DNA of 64,000 bases from Stenotrophomonas humi (lineage in GTDB: Bacteria > Pseudomonadota > Gammaproteobacteria > Xanthomonadales > Xanthomonadaceae). How positions within the stretch are numbered: position 1 is the stretch's first letter; each line of letters begins with the position of its first letter. Of this stretch, positions 33,868 to 43,537 are shown in pieces. The translations under genes were made by a program, and so were the position numbers. Where the stretch lies: contig NZ_LDJI01000019.1 of NCBI RefSeq assembly GCF_001431415.1, forward strand, positions 62,001 to 126,000. Reading direction: 5' to 3'. The notes under the pieces were generated by a model that was given only the letters and a program-made list of their open reading frames with translations, was not told the origin of the DNA and did not search any database.

Positions 33868-36640
33868 TCTGCGTCTGCAACTCATCAGCAAGCTCTAGCA
33901 GCTCCGGCTCTTCGTGGTTCCTACCAATTCTGCGTAGCGTGTTGAGCTGTGCAACGATATCCCCAGCCGGCGCTTTGGTGGACCTGGCCAACCATGCAAC
34001 CGCCTTCGGGTGGGTGAAGACCCTGGACAGCAAGTTCGCTGAGACGGCAGTACCGGCCGACCCCAGCAGCGCCAGCATCGCAACCCCCGTATTGCCTGTG
34101 GCTGCTGCAGCGCCTGCCGACGACAGCGTGCCGGCCACCTGACCGATCAGCGCCCCCTGCCGAGCTGTACCCGACGGATTGGCGAACACCTGCGATCCTT
34201 CCCGGATCTTCGACGTCGCCTTGGCGATGGTCTCCATGTTCTCCGCGAACTCCGGGCCGTAGTTCTTGAACAGCACCTGCTTAGCCTGCGGACTCATGTT
34301 CGCGTAGTTGGTCAGGTAGGTATTCATCGAGAACAGGCTGCCGTCGGCGTCCTGCTGACTGCCAACCGCCCGGCCCATACGTCGAATGAAGACAGAGGAC
34401 ACCAGCTTTTGATCCTCCACCGGCAGCGAGCGCATGACCTCGCGAAGCATCGTGGCGCCCTCCTTCAGGCCACGCGTTGCTGCGTTGTAGATGTCTTCGC
34501 CGCCGTTGCGGTTCAGCACGGTCTCGATGCGCTCCAGACGCTGGATGTAGTCGGCATGGTGCTTGTTGGCAGCTTCAAAGGTCTGGACGGCCTTCGGATT
34601 ACCGGTGGCCTTTACCGCCTGCTCCATGTCAGCAGACAGTGCGCCGTACAGGCTGCGCCACTTGCTACGCGGCACGTCGCTGACCAGGCTGGAATTGTCG
34701 ATTTCTCGGCCGACCAGCGTGCGCAACTTTTGCAGCGCCTCGTAAGGCAGCTTGCCGTCGACCTGCGACTGCAGGAACTGCTGCACCTGCCCTTCGACAT
34801 AGTCCTGCCCGAAGTTACTGCTGGTGATCGAGGACTCCGGCGTAATCTGCTGGTCGATTTGGCGTGTCGAAGGGAGCTGAGCATCGATGTCGGCGGACGA
34901 TAGGAGTTGTGCCTCGATGTCTGCCTGGGTGGGCAACTGCGCATCAATCTGCGCCCGCGTCGGAATGCGCGCTGCGATCTCAGCGTCACTCAGCTCCGGA
35001 TCCATGTTGTTCATACCAAGCAACCGGCGCCGCTCGTTCTCCTGTTGCACGCGGAACCGCTCCGTATAGAGCGCCTTGGCCTGATCATCGGCCTGCTGGA
35101 CCAGCTCAGCCCGGCGGGTTTCGATCATGTTGGCGAGACGATCTCGCAATACCTGCTGCTCTGCCTGCAAAGCTTGGCGCTGCTCACCGCTGGCAGCGAG
35201 CATGTCTTGTCGCTGCAGGTTCGCCTCCTGTGCCAGTTCTCCCCGACGCGCGGCAGCCTGCCCCTGTAGGTCGCTGCGCAGATCCGCAACTTGATCGCGA
35301 ATGCCCGGGCGACTCAATACCCCTTCGATGCCCTGGGTATCTTGGCCAAGCGCACCCTCGATGCCTTGCAACCGGCCGTTCTGGAAGAAGCGCGACGTGC
35401 TGGGTGCACCGGGGATCGTGGCGTTCAGGTCCGCAAGCGCCGCCTGCGCGTTCGATACATCAACGCGTGCGTCCTGCGGAATCAGCTCATCTAGCTGGCG
35501 ATACAGAGCGTTGCTTTCCGCGCGCGACAGCTCCTTGAAGCCTCCGGCGCCAGTGATGCCGCGCTGTATGGCCAGACCGGCAGATTCCGGATCGATGGTC
35601 TGTCCGCCGGGCGCAAGGCCGCTGGCGATTTCGTCAATGCGGCTGCCGAACTGCGATGCCTGCCCTTGGGCGAACTTGTCGATGCGACCGGCAGAGCCCG
35701 GAACACTGCCCAACATGGTTTCAGCCGCCTGCAGGAAGCGGTTGCCGGTGGCCTGGCCTACGCTCGGCTGCACGCCTGCATCACTGAAAGTCTTGAGGGT
35801 CTGCTCAATCACCGACGGGTCACTGCCGCGTGCGACACGACGCACCGCCGCGCTTGCAGCTGCCGGAACAATGCCGCTGGCGGCGCGAGGGATCACCGCC
35901 GTCGCAGCACCAGGCACCAAACCACCAGCCAGCGCGGCTGCCAGCTGCGCACCGGTTCCGCCGCCGGCCTCACGGGTGGCGCCAGCGGCACCTGATCCCG
36001 TAGCCGTTGCCACGCTCTGCAGCACCGGCTGCGCGGTCAGGAAGTCCCCCACCCGGCCGGCCACTGTTGGCGACGCTGCAGCAGACCGACCCGCATTGAG
36101 CAGACCGCCCACACCCATGGTCAGCGCGGTGCCTGTCAGCGCCTCACTGATGTCGTTGTAGACCCGCTCCTTCGAACTCTGTGGCTTGGGCAGACCAAGC
36201 TTGTCAGCCAACCAGCCGCCGGTGTCTCGGTAAGAAGCCGTCGGCACGAAGCCGTCACGGCCAGCGACAACGTCTGCCACGTCCGGCGAGTGGAACGCCT
36301 TGCGGATCGGATCAGTCACCGCGTAGTTGATCGCATCGCCGCCAAAGGCGCCCAGCAGCGAGGCGGCGCCCTGGAGAACCGAGCGCCCACCCATGGCAAC
36401 GTCACGCAGGAGCCCGGGCTTCCACCCATCGCCCATTACCTGATCTTCGGTGCTGGTCACAGCAGTGCCCACATCCGAGAAATCCGGCCGCGCCGCCTGC
36501 ACAACAGGCAGAGCGGTGATTGGCATGCCACCGGCCGGGCTCGGAAACTGGCGCTGGATTACGGCTTCGATTTCCGCATCGGGCATCCCATCCGGGAACT
36601 CGGCAATGCTGCCGTCGGGCAGCTCGATCTCGATGGGCAT
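33836..36640 (-). CDS. Large internal virion / DNA-ejection protein (934 aa)
   Basis: The N-terminus (MPIEIELPDGSIAEFPDGMP, DAEIEAVIQRQF) is a small domain common at the start of podovirus ejection proteins. It is followed by alanine/glycine-rich helical sequence with membrane-like stretches (SAAASPTVAGRVGDF) and a long coiled coil around residues 450-560 (AAARRGELAQEANLQRQDML). It lies downstream of two smaller virion proteins and upstream of the lysis genes, as gp-type internal core proteins do in T7/P22-like and BPP-1-like phages. Overlaps of one base with the preceding gene support co-transcription. Precise family name not certain. Confidence 0.78.
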   Translation of the reverse strand: MPIEIELPDGSIAEFPDGMPDAEIEAVIQRQFPSPAGGMPITALPVVQAARPDFSDVGTAVTSTEDQVMGDGWKPGLLRDVAMGGRSVLQGAASLLGAFGGDAINYAVTDPIRKAFHSPDVADVVAGRDGFVPTASYRDTGGWLADKLGLPKPQSSKERVYNDISEALTGTALTMGVGGLLNAGRSAAASPTVAGRVGDFLTAQPVLQSVATATGSGAAGATREAGGGTGAQLAAALAGGLVPGAATAVIPRAASGIVPAAASAAVRRVARGSDPSVIEQTLKTFSDAGVQPSVGQATGNRFLQAAETMLGSVPGSAGRIDKFAQGQASQFGSRIDEIASGLAPGGQTIDPESAGLAIQRGITGAGGFKELSRAESNALYRQLDELIPQDARVDVSNAQAALADLNATIPGAPSTSRFFQNGRLQGIEGALGQDTQGIEGVLSRPGIRDQVADLRSDLQGQAAARRGELAQEANLQRQDMLAASGEQRQALQAEQQVLRDRLANMIETRRAELVQQADDQAKALYTERFRVQQENERRRLLGMNNMDPELSDAEIAARIPTRAQIDAQLPTQADIEAQLLSSADIDAQLPSTRQIDQQITPESSITSSNFGQDYVEGQVQQFLQSQVDGKLPYEALQKLRTLVGREIDNSSLVSDVPRSKWRSLYGALSADMEQAVKATGNPKAVQTFEAANKHHADYIQRLERIETVLNRNGGEDIYNAATRGLKEGATMLREVMRSLPVEDQKLVSSVFIRRMGRAVGSQQDADGSLFSMNTYLTNYANMSPQAKQVLFKNYGPEFAENMETIAKATSKIREGSQVFANPSGTARQGALIGQVAGTLSSAGAAAATGNTGVAMLALLGSAGTAVSANLLSRVFTHPKAVAWLARSTKAPAGDIVAQLNTLRRIGRNHEEPELLELADELQTQISEEEGKSGQ

Positions 36641-37797
36641 TACTCGATCCTCCCGGTGGCCGGGTTGAACCTACGGCGAGTGCCGGGGGATGCCGGCGCC
36701 GCCGGAGCGGACAATTGGCCCCCAAAGACGGCACCAGCGGTCGGCGCGGCCATTGCGGCACGCTCGGGGCCGAGGCCGGTGGCAATTGCCTCCAGCGCAA
36801 CCTCGCGGGCACGAGCCTTCTGCTGCAGCACCTGCGGCGAATCACCCGGCTGCGGCAGATAGGTCTGGCCGTAGATGTCAATTTCCTGCGACGTGATAGC
36901 CGCGCCGGTGTCCTTGCGCAGCACCGCAGAAAGGAACTCTTTGGATGCCTGCTCGGCCTGTTGCCGTTCGGACGACACCAGTGAATTGACGGCGGAGGAA
37001 TCGCCGACACCAGGAAGTCCACGCAAGAACACGTCGGCCGCGCCACGCACCGCCCCTTGCTGACCGTGACCTGCCGTCATGTTGTTGGCCAGCGTCTCCA
37101 GCAGCTTGTTGGCTTCGGAGCCACGCCGCAGGTACACCAAGTCCTTGGATTGCCCCTCGGTCAGTTTCAGGCCGCCACCGGCAGCGCCGGCACCCGTGCC
37201 TGTCGAAGCGCCACCGGGATTCCACTGGCCGCGCCGCTGCAGATCGAACTGCTGCTGAGCGATACCGAGACGCTGACGGGTAGCATCTGCGGACGCATAG
37301 CTGCTCGCTGCGCTGGCATCAGAAGCACGCGCGCGGGCGGCGTCAGCGGCCATACCTGACCTGCCCTGGTCCGTCGTGGTGATACCACCGCCGCCGGTGA
37401 GGAAGCGGTTCGCCAGGAGGTTCTGGCCCTCAATGGTGCCCAACTGCTGCGGACCATTGGCCACGCCCATCAGCGCGGCGTTGGCGCTATCCCAGTCGCC
37501 TGCCAGCGCACGCGACGCAGCATCACCCCGAAAGCCCTGCTCTTGGACATCGCCCGTGTAGCCGGAAAGTTGCCGTGGATCGATACCGGCGGCGAACAGC
37601 GTCGCGAGATCCGCGGGTGCGTCCAGCTTTGTCAGCGCGCCGGGCAAGTTGGCGCGTGCATCGGCTTCGGACTTCTTGATCCGCGCTTGCGCGATCAACC
37701 CTTCCAGTTGCGCGGTCCGACTGGCCCCGCGACCGTAGGCTTCTTCGGTATTCACACCGCCGCCAAGCACGCGGCCCAGATCATCCCAGCCAGCCAT
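36640..37797 (-). CDS. Phage virion-associated protein (386 aa), probable ejection protein
   Basis: ATG 37797 overlaps the previous stop (TAATG) and follows GGAGG, giving 385-386 residues; a longer frame to 37812 is unnecessary. The sequence is low-complexity and helical (ADAARARASDASAASSYASA), with a short acidic C-terminal domain around TYLPQPGDSPQVLQQKARAR. It lies in the cluster of internal virion genes between tail hub and lysis. The end reads RRRFNPATGRIE, a motif shared with several phage ejection proteins. I infer function from position. Confidence 0.65.
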   Translation of the reverse strand: MAGWDDLGRVLGGGVNTEEAYGRGASRTAQLEGLIAQARIKKSEADARANLPGALTKLDAPADLATLFAAGIDPRQLSGYTGDVQEQGFRGDAASRALAGDWDSANAALMGVANGPQQLGTIEGQNLLANRFLTGGGGITTTDQGRSGMAADAARARASDASAASSYASADATRQRLGIAQQQFDLQRRGQWNPGGASTGTGAGAAGGGLKLTEGQSKDLVYLRRGSEANKLLETLANNMTAGHGQQGAVRGAADVFLRGLPGVGDSSAVNSLVSSERQQAEQASKEFLSAVLRKDTGAAITSQEIDIYGQTYLPQPGDSPQVLQQKARAREVALEAIATGLGPERAAMAAPTAGAVFGGQLSAPAAPASPGTRRRFNPATGRIE

Positions 37798-38462
37798 TAC
37801 GAAGTCCTCCACAAGGACGGATCACTGAACCAGCTGCCGGCCTGGTTGCCGAAATTGGCCGTGCTGCCCGCTGCAGCGCCGGACATACCGCCACCACCAC
37901 CAGCACCGCTGGCGGCACCCTGGGCAGCACCGCCCATCAGAGAAGCCGCAGCAGTGAGCCATGGGTTTGCACGCACGTTGCGGAGCTTCAACTGGGTGAT
38001 GTAATCGTCACCTTCCGACATGCGCCCAAGCAGCCCCAACTCCGACTGCAGGCGATCAGATGCCCGGGCCTCTCGCTGGCGCTGCTGCACAGGAGCATCG
38101 AGGCGCGCCATCAAGCCAGCGGTCTTATCCGCATAGTCACCAATGCCCAATGCCGCGTCGTTCGCGGACTGGCGGTATGCGTTGCTCACCGCGCCCACTT
38201 GGCCAAGGCCTTGAGTTGCGCCCGCCTGCGCTGCGCGCACCTGATCTAGGTACTGGCCGGCAGTGCTGGAACGATCCTGCTCGCTGGTCGATAGCGCGCG
38301 ATCTCGCATTGCGTCGGAAACCGCCTGATCAGCAGCATCCTGGCGCTTGCCCTTCTGCGTGATCTGCGCAGCCAAGATTTTGTCCTGCTTCTTCGCGACC
38401 TGCTTCTGGTTGACGTGATTGGCCGCAGCAGCAGCCAATGCCAGAACAATTCCAACGCCCAT
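37797..38462 (-). CDS. Phage virion-associated protein (221 aa)
   Basis: The N-terminus is a short hydrophobic segment (MGVGIVLALAAAAANHVNQK) followed by a helical, Gln/Ala-rich body (QVAKKQDKILAAQITQKGKR) and a glycine-rich linker near the C-terminus. This architecture, hydrophobic head plus helical body, is common among podovirus internal proteins that enter the host envelope. One-base overlaps on both sides place it within the virion gene block. Confidence 0.62.
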   Translation of the reverse strand: MGVGIVLALAAAAANHVNQKQVAKKQDKILAAQITQKGKRQDAADQAVSDAMRDRALSTSEQDRSSTAGQYLDQVRAAQAGATQGLGQVGAVSNAYRQSANDAALGIGDYADKTAGLMARLDAPVQQRQREARASDRLQSELGLLGRMSEGDDYITQLKLRNVRANPWLTAAASLMGGAAQGAASGAGGGGGMSGAAAGSTANFGNQAGSWFSDPSLWRTS

Positions 38463-39073
38463 CAGCGGCCCCCTTGCCCGAATCCGGGCGTGTACAACAG
38501 GTTGTAAATATCCCGGTTCCCGCGGCGCTCGGCAGCAGTGTTCCGGCTCGTTTCATAGACCTTGGATAGGCCACCGAATACGTCGCCCAAGGCATCAGTG
38601 GTGAGGTTCGCGTTGGCGCCCGCGAGGTTTGCCTGCAGCTGCTGCGCTGCCCGCGTGCCGCCGGTCGTCATATCCGCACCGGATTGGGCGAGAGAAATCA
38701 TGTTCATGCGACTCTGTTCGTCCGCATCACGCAGACCGCCAACGGCCCGCTGCGCGAGACGATCTGCTGCCAGGACGCCTTGCTGGAAGTCCTGCCCCAG
38801 CTGCCTGTTCGCGTCGATAGAGGCCGAGCCACCGGTCTGGCCGTTGCGCGCCATGGCGAACTTCAGACTGCGGTCGGCCGTGGCCTTCTGCTTGTCCAGG
38901 TTCTGCCGATAGAAGCTCCGACTCGCTTCGAGGAAGTCGTTGATATCGGCTTCGCGCTGCGCGCCGCCATAGACCTGGTTCACCAAGCCGACGTTGCGCC
39001 CGATGTTCGCCTGTTTCAGGTTTTCAGCCTGCGTGGCCCTATTGGTAGCGCCGTCAGATCCGCCGCCCATCAC
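38462..39073 (-). CDS. Phage virion-associated protein (203 aa)
   Basis: The product is wholly helical and polar (NLKQANIGRNVGLVNQVYGG, FLEASRSFYRQNLDKQKATA, RSLKFAMARNGQTGG), ending NLLYTPGFGQGG. It resembles the body of the neighbouring 221-aa protein in composition and is likely a partner in the internal core. No enzymatic motif is visible. Start at 39073 overlaps the previous stop by four bases. Confidence 0.62.
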   Translation of the reverse strand: MMGGGSDGATNRATQAENLKQANIGRNVGLVNQVYGGAQREADINDFLEASRSFYRQNLDKQKATADRSLKFAMARNGQTGGSASIDANRQLGQDFQQGVLAADRLAQRAVGGLRDADEQSRMNMISLAQSGADMTTGGTRAAQQLQANLAGANANLTTDALGDVFGGLSKVYETSRNTAAERRGNRDIYNLLYTPGFGQGGR

Positions 39074-39579
39074 TCACCTCGCAGTCGGGAAAAGTGGGCG
39101 ACGTCCTCGCCCCGGATGCCGTAATGGCGCCATACACCTTCCGGCTTGAAGCCCAGCGAGCGCTCGAACCATTCGATGGCCAACTCTCTGCTGGTGATCG
39201 CGGACGTCTGCACGCGGTGCACGTCACCCTCAAAAATGCGGTCGATCATCCAGCGCGTGACCTTGGTCAATGAACGCCATTGCTCCGACCAGCCCTCAGT
39301 GGTGCCGAGCATCCAAGCCTGTAGAACTCCCGTTCCTGCAGGGTGGAATCCGCCAGCTGCTGCAGGCAGGTTGTCGTTTTGCAGGATGGTCACGGCAAAC
39401 ACGCCGCTCTGGAATGCCGCATCGATAAACCACCGCGCGGCCACATCCTCTGAGAACTCGTCCAGACCGCTGAGCGCGATGAACTGCGCGCGCTCGTCCT
39501 CGCGCATCTTCTTGGCCAGATAGACGATGTGTTCCGGTCTGCACGGGATCACATTCGATGGGAGGCGGGCTGTTTTCAT
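39070..39579 (-). CDS. T7 gp13-like / GNAT-fold phage protein
   Basis: The 169-residue protein looks like the acetyltransferase-fold family found at the start of podovirus internal-protein clusters (gp13/DUF2833 type): IPCRPEHIVYLAKKMREDER, WFIDAAFQSGVFAVTILQND, QAWMLGTTEGWSEQWRSLTK and the C-terminal AIEWFERSLGFKPEGVWRHY. The last segment is the GNAT helix-4/strand-6 pattern. In T7 the homologue is needed for assembly of virion cores rather than acetylation. Confidence 0.72.
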   Translation of the reverse strand: MKTARLPSNVIPCRPEHIVYLAKKMREDERAQFIALSGLDEFSEDVAARWFIDAAFQSGVFAVTILQNDNLPAAAGGFHPAGTGVLQAWMLGTTEGWSEQWRSLTKVTRWMIDRIFEGDVHRVQTSAITSRELAIEWFERSLGFKPEGVWRHYGIRGEDVAHFSRLRGE

Positions 39580-39620
39580 GCCGCTATGCTCGGCCTGCCC
39601 GCCTCACGTTCAACGGAGCA

Positions 39621-41453
39621 TCAGGCCATGGGCCTTGCGTCCTGCAGATACACCTGCAGCGCGTTCCATTGCCACTTCTCGCTACCGTCGTAGGTCAGCC
39701 GCACAGACAGTGCCGGCGCTGCCAGCGGCATGGCGATCACCATCCCCGGCACGGTATCGGCTGGCACCACATAGCCAGGCGTGAACAGACCGCCGTTGGT
39801 TTGATCGATGCCGAACGACACGGATACCGCGCCGTCCCCGACGATGTCGAAGCCGTAGATCATCTTGGTTACGCCAGGCTGGCCGAAATCGAGCCACGGC
39901 CACTGAATCACGCCTTGGAAAGGCACCACCTCAAACGTCCATCCGTCGTTGTTGATGCCAATCTCATCGCCCACCAGATCCTCATCAACTCGATGGATGA
40001 AGTCACCCGAACGCAGGTACAGCGTGTCGCCGGCAATAGCCCAGTCCTCGATCTCGAACGGGAAGTCGTATCGAGACCACGCGCCAACCTGGCCAACGCG
40101 CGTCATCGTGTAAACGAACACCTGGGTACGACCATCGACCGGAAACATCAGCCAGTACTGACCAGCCGCGGGGAAGTAGAGGCCCATCGGCGCCGCCATT
40201 TCCTTCATGGCTGCTTGAACCAATGGGTCGATGGGCATACCCACATCGCCGGCCTGGAAATTGGTGCTGCTCGCAGCGATGCCGACCGTGCGCACGCCCT
40301 GCGACGCAAGGAAGAACAGATCATTGGAGACCGGCGCCATTGCGTGGTGCTGTGTGCTACCCATCGGTAGCGCATCCAGCAACGCCATGCTGGCCGGGTC
40401 TTCATCCACCTGCCAGAGCTGGAACGCCTCGGCATTGAACGGAATTAGATTGCTCCGATACAGACCCATCGCGGCCACAGGATTGGAGCCATAGTTCTGC
40501 AGGCCGGTGGGCAAGTAGCCCGCGTCGTCTGCGCCGGACCAATCCAGCGGATTCACTGTCGCGCTGTACCTGACGATGTCGTCGTCGGCGCAGAACACCT
40601 TCGACGCGGCAATGGCCACAATCGTGGTGTTCGGGCAGTTTGGATCCTCTACCCGACGAGACACACCGCGGAACAGAACGCTCCCATCGAGCACGTATTC
40701 GCCCGCACCATCCGGCCAATCTGGCTCCGTACCACCACTGACGTAGAGCGGTTGAGCCGTCCAGGTGACGCGCGTGGAGGTGATGGCCTCCCACGTGACC
40801 TCGTTGTCGACCACGCTTTGACCGAGCACCGGCGGCCAGGCAGGTTCGTTGGCCGCCGAGAATCCCGATTCCGGTTGTACTGCCCGGTATGCGAGGCTGT
40901 CAGGAAGGCCCGCGAAAGTCCCCTGCACCTGCAGTTCGTCGCCCCACACCGGATGGCTATGGTCAGCCACGGACCAGAGCGTGATGCCGGCGCGGCAGTA
41001 GGTGGCGCCTGCTGGGCAAGTGGAAGTGACTGACGATCTGTTCCAGCGGCCGCCTCGCCCGTCATCGACCACATTGCCCTTCCAGGGCGAGCCAAGCGGC
41101 ACGTCGCCGGCGTCGAACCACTGCACCTCAACCCAGCCGCGCGTTGCACCGACGATTGATGCACCCTGCTGGATCATGCACGACGCGGTGATCTGCTTGC
41201 CCACCGGCACAACCAGCTTGGTCTGATTGAGCGCGGTACCCGTGGGCTGATTGCCAGCCAATCGCAGGGACGCGTTTCCGCTGAAGCCGTACCCATTGAA
41301 GTACGTGACATCGCCGATGTAATCCCAGCCCTCCTGCCCCGAATTGAATCCCCCGTTCTCAACAACGGTGGAACTCGGCGGCGGCATTGTGATGGGCAGG
41401 ACGATATCGCCGGGTTGATAGAGCGTGCCTGGCTGCCAAGTGGGGTATGCCAT
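39621..41453 (-). CDS. Tail hub / DNA-stabilisation protein (gp10-like), 610 aa
   Basis: The protein begins with a short carbohydrate-binding-like module (VENGGFNSGQEGWDYIGDVT) and continues as a beta-propeller-like protein. FCADDDIVRYSATVNPLDWS, NAEAFQLWQVDEDPASMALL, GSTQHHAMAPVSNDLFFLAS and YWLMFPVDGRTQVFVYTMTR are recurrent features of the P22 gp10 / tail tubular protein B group, which plugs the portal after packaging. Gene order just after head-completion genes fits. The N-terminal insertion module is not found in P22 gp10. Confidence 0.75.
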   Translation of the reverse strand: MAYPTWQPGTLYQPGDIVLPITMPPPSSTVVENGGFNSGQEGWDYIGDVTYFNGYGFSGNASLRLAGNQPTGTALNQTKLVVPVGKQITASCMIQQGASIVGATRGWVEVQWFDAGDVPLGSPWKGNVVDDGRGGRWNRSSVTSTCPAGATYCRAGITLWSVADHSHPVWGDELQVQGTFAGLPDSLAYRAVQPESGFSAANEPAWPPVLGQSVVDNEVTWEAITSTRVTWTAQPLYVSGGTEPDWPDGAGEYVLDGSVLFRGVSRRVEDPNCPNTTIVAIAASKVFCADDDIVRYSATVNPLDWSGADDAGYLPTGLQNYGSNPVAAMGLYRSNLIPFNAEAFQLWQVDEDPASMALLDALPMGSTQHHAMAPVSNDLFFLASQGVRTVGIAASSTNFQAGDVGMPIDPLVQAAMKEMAAPMGLYFPAAGQYWLMFPVDGRTQVFVYTMTRVGQVGAWSRYDFPFEIEDWAIAGDTLYLRSGDFIHRVDEDLVGDEIGINNDGWTFEVVPFQGVIQWPWLDFGQPGVTKMIYGFDIVGDGAVSVSFGIDQTNGGLFTPGYVVPADTVPGMVIAMPLAAPALSVRLTYDGSEKWQWNALQVYLQDARPMA

Positions 41454-42233
41454 TTAGTTGGCCTCGGTCTGGTTGGAGGACGCGCCGTTTCCATAGCGGT
41501 CGCTGACATTGGGCGGAACAGTGGTGCCGGTGCCGCCGCCATTGATCGGGGTTGCAGCGCCTTGGCCATTCACGTCTTCGACGACCGTTTCTCCGGTGTT
41601 GCTTGGCCACGTCGGTTCCGTCGTTCCTGATCGCGGGCTATCACCAGACAGTTCAGTCACCACGTAGCTGTAGCCGTTGTCCGTGGTCGGTACTACGACA
41701 TCACCCATTGCCCTTGCCACATTCGCCGTCCACGGCGTCATGCCTGCGCGGTTGGATTCCACGCGGTACGCGATGCCATTGCCGCTTGTGGAGCGCACCA
41801 ATTGCCCGGGCAGGTAGACATGATTCGGCTCCCAGACCTCGCCTTTCTCCAGCCAGTAGTGGCGCACCAGACCGTCTTCGAACTCGGCAACCACGTACAG
41901 GTAGCCAAGAAACGGCAAGGCGAAGTGGATGTCCTTGATGGGCATGTCGTCAGCCGTTGGATGGCGGATAACCTCCACCTCCACAGCCGGATCAGTCGAT
42001 GTCGTCACCGTGTGTGAGAAGACGACGAAAGCCCCCTGAAACCACACCAAGCCCTTGGTTCCCGCAGGCAACTGAACATCGATGCGAGTGCCCGGACGAC
42101 AGGCAATCGTGCGCGCGGCCGTGACGTACCCATTCAACAGCTCGAACAGCGATTCAGCCGACGCCCCACCCTTGTCGCGCAGACGGGTGATGCCGGCCTT
42201 CACTGCAGAGAGTGCTACTTGCCTCATTCTCAA
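41454..42233 (-). CDS. Phage structural protein (259 aa), tail/adaptor region
   Basis: The N-terminal half (IACRPGTRIDVQLPAGTKGL, VWFQGAFVVFSHTVTTSTDP) is beta-rich. The second half includes a short module WEPNHVYLPGQLVRSTSGNG also hinted at in the start of the downstream 610-aa protein (WQPGTLYQPGDIVLP). It ends in a threonine/glycine-rich tail. The shared W.P...Y.PG.(I/L)V motif suggests both proteins carry the same small carbohydrate-binding-like fold. Position between adaptor and tail hub suggests a tail component. Confidence 0.6.
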   Translation of the reverse strand: MRMRQVALSAVKAGITRLRDKGGASAESLFELLNGYVTAARTIACRPGTRIDVQLPAGTKGLVWFQGAFVVFSHTVTTSTDPAVEVEVIRHPTADDMPIKDIHFALPFLGYLYVVAEFEDGLVRHYWLEKGEVWEPNHVYLPGQLVRSTSGNGIAYRVESNRAGMTPWTANVARAMGDVVVPTTDNGYSYVVTELSGDSPRSGTTEPTWPSNTGETVVEDVNGQGAATPINGGGTGTTVPPNVSDRYGNGASSNQTEAN

Positions 42234-43465
42234 TTCTCCTTCAGCAGCGGACGCACGGCCGGCGCTGGCGTGCAGCTACCCGGCACATAGCGCCTTGTCT
42301 GGTGAGATGCAGCGATCAAGCTACGGATGTACGCCGTGGCCTGGCTCGCGTAGTTCGCAGCGTCAGCCATGCCGTAGTGCGCCTTTGCGTTTGCCAGCGC
42401 CTGCAGGAACACCGCCTCGGGATCGACGGTCAGAACGTCGTCGTCGATGTCCAGTGGCGACATACCGAAGTCACCCTTGATGCGCAGTTGCCAGCTCTCA
42501 TCCGTTGGTGCCGGCCACACCTCGATGCACTGGCGGACCTCGTAGTGCGAGGGAATGCCCATGCTGTGCGAGCCGTACAGCACCGGGTTAATGCCACACA
42601 CCAGCGGACGCCAGCTGCTATCGCCCTGCGAGATACCCACCCACTCCAACTTGCCCGGGTCGAGCTTGCGCGGACAGTCGTCCGAGTTGCCTTCCAGGTC
42701 GTAGAAGCGCACTCCCGGCACCATGTCCCACGTGAACATGCGGCGCAGGCGCATCACCGAATAGCGGTGGTAGAGCAGTTCGTGGGCGCTGCGCGTGAAG
42801 TCGTCCAGCAGCTCCGGCATGCCTGGCGGCAGAGCGCCCATGGAAACCTGCACCGAGAAGCCAAGGCGACGCGCCAGTCGTTCCCGCATCTGCTTCAGGG
42901 TGACGGTGGGCTGCGCGTCGTCGCATTCGCAGTTGTAGCCAGTGCTGACATCACCGCCGCCATCGTCTCCCTCGACCTCGAACTGGATCTTGGCGGTGTA
43001 ACTGCCGGGCATCGGGATCGTCGATCCGCCTGGCCCGCCTTCATAACGCGAGGGCCAAAAATCAACGTACTTGTCAGCACCACCGCCCCATGCGCTGAAT
43101 GGGATGCGCAGAGGATTCGGGCTGAACTGGACGACCTCACCCCCGGCCGGAATGACGTTACTCGGGTACGGTGCCGCCTCGTTGTAATGCTTGGCGAACG
43201 TCTCGTTGTCCTCCAGCATGGCCTCGTAATATTCCAAATCATCGCCGGTCGGGTTCTGTGCGTTGAACTGGATGAAGTCCACGATGACCACCAGATCAAC
43301 CACGTTCTGGAAGTTCATGATGAACAGCCCGTCACCAGATACAGGCGATGAACTGGTGAATGTGAGGGTGCCGTTCCCGCTCTCAGAAACTCCGCCGCCG
43401 AGCACGACATCGGTCACGACCGCCACATCGGCAGGAACGCTGTCAAAGTTGTATTTGATGGCCAT
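42230..43465 (-). CDS. Head-completion / tail-adaptor protein (411 aa)
   Basis: The N-terminal 170 residues are a beta-sandwich-like module (LTFTSSSPVSGDGLFIMNFQ). The C-terminal half (LKQMRERLARRLGFSVQVSM, LLDDFTRSAHELLYHRYSVM, EVRQCIEVWPAPTDESWQLR, EAVFLQALANAKAHYGMADA) resembles podovirus gp4/gp11-type adaptor proteins that attach to the portal ring. ATG 43465 has GGAGG in front, directly after a terminator hairpin. Overlaps the next gene by four bases. Confidence 0.68.
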   Translation of the reverse strand: MAIKYNFDSVPADVAVVTDVVLGGGVSESGNGTLTFTSSSPVSGDGLFIMNFQNVVDLVVIVDFIQFNAQNPTGDDLEYYEAMLEDNETFAKHYNEAAPYPSNVIPAGGEVVQFSPNPLRIPFSAWGGGADKYVDFWPSRYEGGPGGSTIPMPGSYTAKIQFEVEGDDGGGDVSTGYNCECDDAQPTVTLKQMRERLARRLGFSVQVSMGALPPGMPELLDDFTRSAHELLYHRYSVMRLRRMFTWDMVPGVRFYDLEGNSDDCPRKLDPGKLEWVGISQGDSSWRPLVCGINPVLYGSHSMGIPSHYEVRQCIEVWPAPTDESWQLRIKGDFGMSPLDIDDDVLTVDPEAVFLQALANAKAHYGMADAANYASQATAYIRSLIAASHQTRRYVPGSCTPAPAVRPLLKEN

Positions 43466-43474
43466 GCAACCTCC

Positions 43475-43512
43475 AAAGAAAAAGGCCGGCCGGAGTCACC
43501 CCCGACCGGCCG
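43475..43512 (-). terminator. Terminator inside the late operon
   Basis: GGCCGG (43484-43489) and CCGGCC (43506-43511) form a strong stem, followed on the minus strand by TTTTTCTTT. It lies between the 184-aa gene and the adaptor gene, so it probably dampens read-through from capsid genes into tail genes. Confidence 0.8.
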
Positions 43513-43537
43513 CCGTCACCGCCGCCAGCGGGTCGGG

